The notes beneath the pieces were generated by a model, which saw only the letters and a program-made list of their open reading frames with translations, was not told the origin of the DNA and searched no databases. The position numbers and the translations under genes are program-made. DNA of 6,330 nt from an uncultured Prosthecobacter sp. (GTDB lineage Bacteria > Verrucomicrobiota > Verrucomicrobiia > Verrucomicrobiales > Verrucomicrobiaceae), in contig CALDGV010000050.1 in NCBI GenBank assembly GCA_937941745.1, positions 1 to 6,330 on the forward strand. Reading direction: 5' to 3'. Each line of letters begins with the position of its first letter. Within the stretch, counting starts at the first letter, position 1. This document shows, piece after piece, positions 5,703 to 6,330 of the stretch.

Positions 5703-6330
5703 TCAGCCCACCATCTCCAGGAAGATCTCCTCCAGGTTCAGCCCCTGCTTCTCCTGCAGCGCACGCAGCTCGGCCAGGGTGCCGGTGAAAAGCAGCCTCC
5801 CCCGGTGCAGGATGCCGATGCGGTCCGCCACCTCCTCCGCGATGTTCAGCAGGTGCGTGCTCATCAGCACCGTGGCCCCAGCCCGGCTCTGGCGCTTCAA
5901 CTCCTCCTTCACGATCCGGGCATGGATGGGGTCCAGGCCCACCATCGGCTCGTCAATGATGAAGACCTTCGGCTCATGCAGCAGCGCGCTGGCGATGGCC
6001 AGCCTCTGCCGCGTGCCGTGGCTCAGGTTTTCGATCCGCTGCGCGCTGTGCTCATGCAGTGAAAACTGGGTGAAGAGCTCGTCTGTGCGCCGGCCGGCGT
6101 GGGCAGGGTCCATCTCAAACAACTCGGAGATGAAGTGCATGAACTCCGGTGCGGTCAGCTTCTCGTAAAAGGTCGCCACGTCCGGCACGTAGCCGAGCAG
6201 GGCCTTCGCCCGCATCGGATCCGCCTGGATGTCGATGCCGCAGAGCCTCACGGAGCCTGCCATTGGCTTCATCAGTCCCGTCAGCAGCTTGATCGCCGTC
6301 GTCTTGCCCGCCCCGTTCGGTCCCAGGAAG
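5703..6330 (-). CDS. ABC-2 type transporter ATP-binding protein, N-terminus cut by right edge
   Basis: The last 208 residues of an ATPase that would drive an ABC-2 (CcmA/NatA-like) exporter from the cytoplasmic face of the membrane. The frame is open to the window edge and includes Walker A GPNGAGKT (6323-6300) then TAIKLLTGL, so only about the first 30-40 residues are missing. Further along are a Q-loop region LGYVPDVATFYEKLTAPEF, where Asp replaces the usual Gln as is common in this subgroup, the signature LSHGTRQR (a variant of LSGGQ), Walker B VFIIDEP, the D-loop GLDP and the switch histidine in LMSTHLL. All ATPase elements after Walker A are intact, so it looks active. The tail GLNLEEIFLEMVG is typical of the family. 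The permease is expected outside the window or nearby on the same strand. It is convergent with the fusion gene, 13 nt apart. The substrate cannot be told. Confidence 0.95.
   Translation of the reverse strand, partial: FLGPNGAGKTTAIKLLTGLMKPMAGSVRLCGIDIQADPMRAKALLGYVPDVATFYEKLTAPEFMHFISELFEMDPAHAGRRTDELFTQFSLHEHSAQRIENLSHGTRQRLAIASALLHEPKVFIIDEPMVGLDPIHARIVKEELKRQSRAGATVLMSTHLLNIAEEVADRIGILHRGRLLFTGTLAELRALQEKQGLNLEEIFLEMVG

Noticed and set aside
5686..6168. Plus-strand frame whose ATG overlaps the fusion gene stop (ATGA), suggesting a coupled fourth operon gene
   Set aside because: It lies opposite the ABC ATPase, whose Walker A, signature, Walker B and H-loop are intact. The plus-strand translation is Ser/Arg/Cys-rich with no domain.

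Overview
The window is GC-rich bacterial DNA with densely packed genes and few convincing Shine-Dalgarno sites. It most resembles the phylum Verrucomicrobiota (a Prosthecobacter/Verrucomicrobium-like genome). That placement is an inference. It rests on the base composition, an 'NPYAAP' N-terminus typical of small membrane proteins in the Planctomycetes-Verrucomicrobia group, and the RDD / SpoIIM-like / DUF4129 / DUF4350 gene set. No marker gene is present to settle it.

Layout. (1) Positions 1-475, minus strand: N-terminal part of an unrecognised membrane-anchored or exported protein that runs off the left edge. (2) 574-1077, minus strand: a small three-helix membrane protein of DUF5362 type. 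A strong nested stem-loop (521-557) lies between it and the next minus-strand gene. (3) 1078-1227: a divergent intergenic region with a perfect TTGACA on the minus strand and a 6+6 bp inverted repeat, a candidate shared control region. (4) 1228-5689, plus strand: a tight three-gene operon. An RDD-family membrane protein is followed after 6 nt by a SpoIIM-like (DUF95) membrane protein. An 11-nt overlap then leads into a 927-residue protein that appears to be a natural fusion of a DUF4129 membrane protein and a DUF4350 protein. (5) 5703-6330, minus strand: C-terminal two thirds of an ABC-2 type ATPase, convergent with the operon at a distance of 13 nt and cut by the right edge.

How the genes fit together. 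RDD, SpoIIM-like, DUF4129 and DUF4350 proteins recur together in many bacteria, usually beside a MoxR AAA+ ATPase and a DUF58 (von Willebrand-like) protein. They probably form an envelope-associated complex whose biochemical role is unknown. Here the membrane half of that set is present, and no MoxR or DUF58 gene lies in the window. The operon is closed on both sides, by a divergent gene and a convergent gene, so any partners are encoded elsewhere. The most interesting feature is the DUF4129-DUF4350 fusion, which keeps an internal lipobox-like signal segment (Cys511) at the junction and has a lysine-rich insert inside the DUF4350 half. I see no tRNA, rRNA, CRISPR array, insertion sequence or prophage gene.
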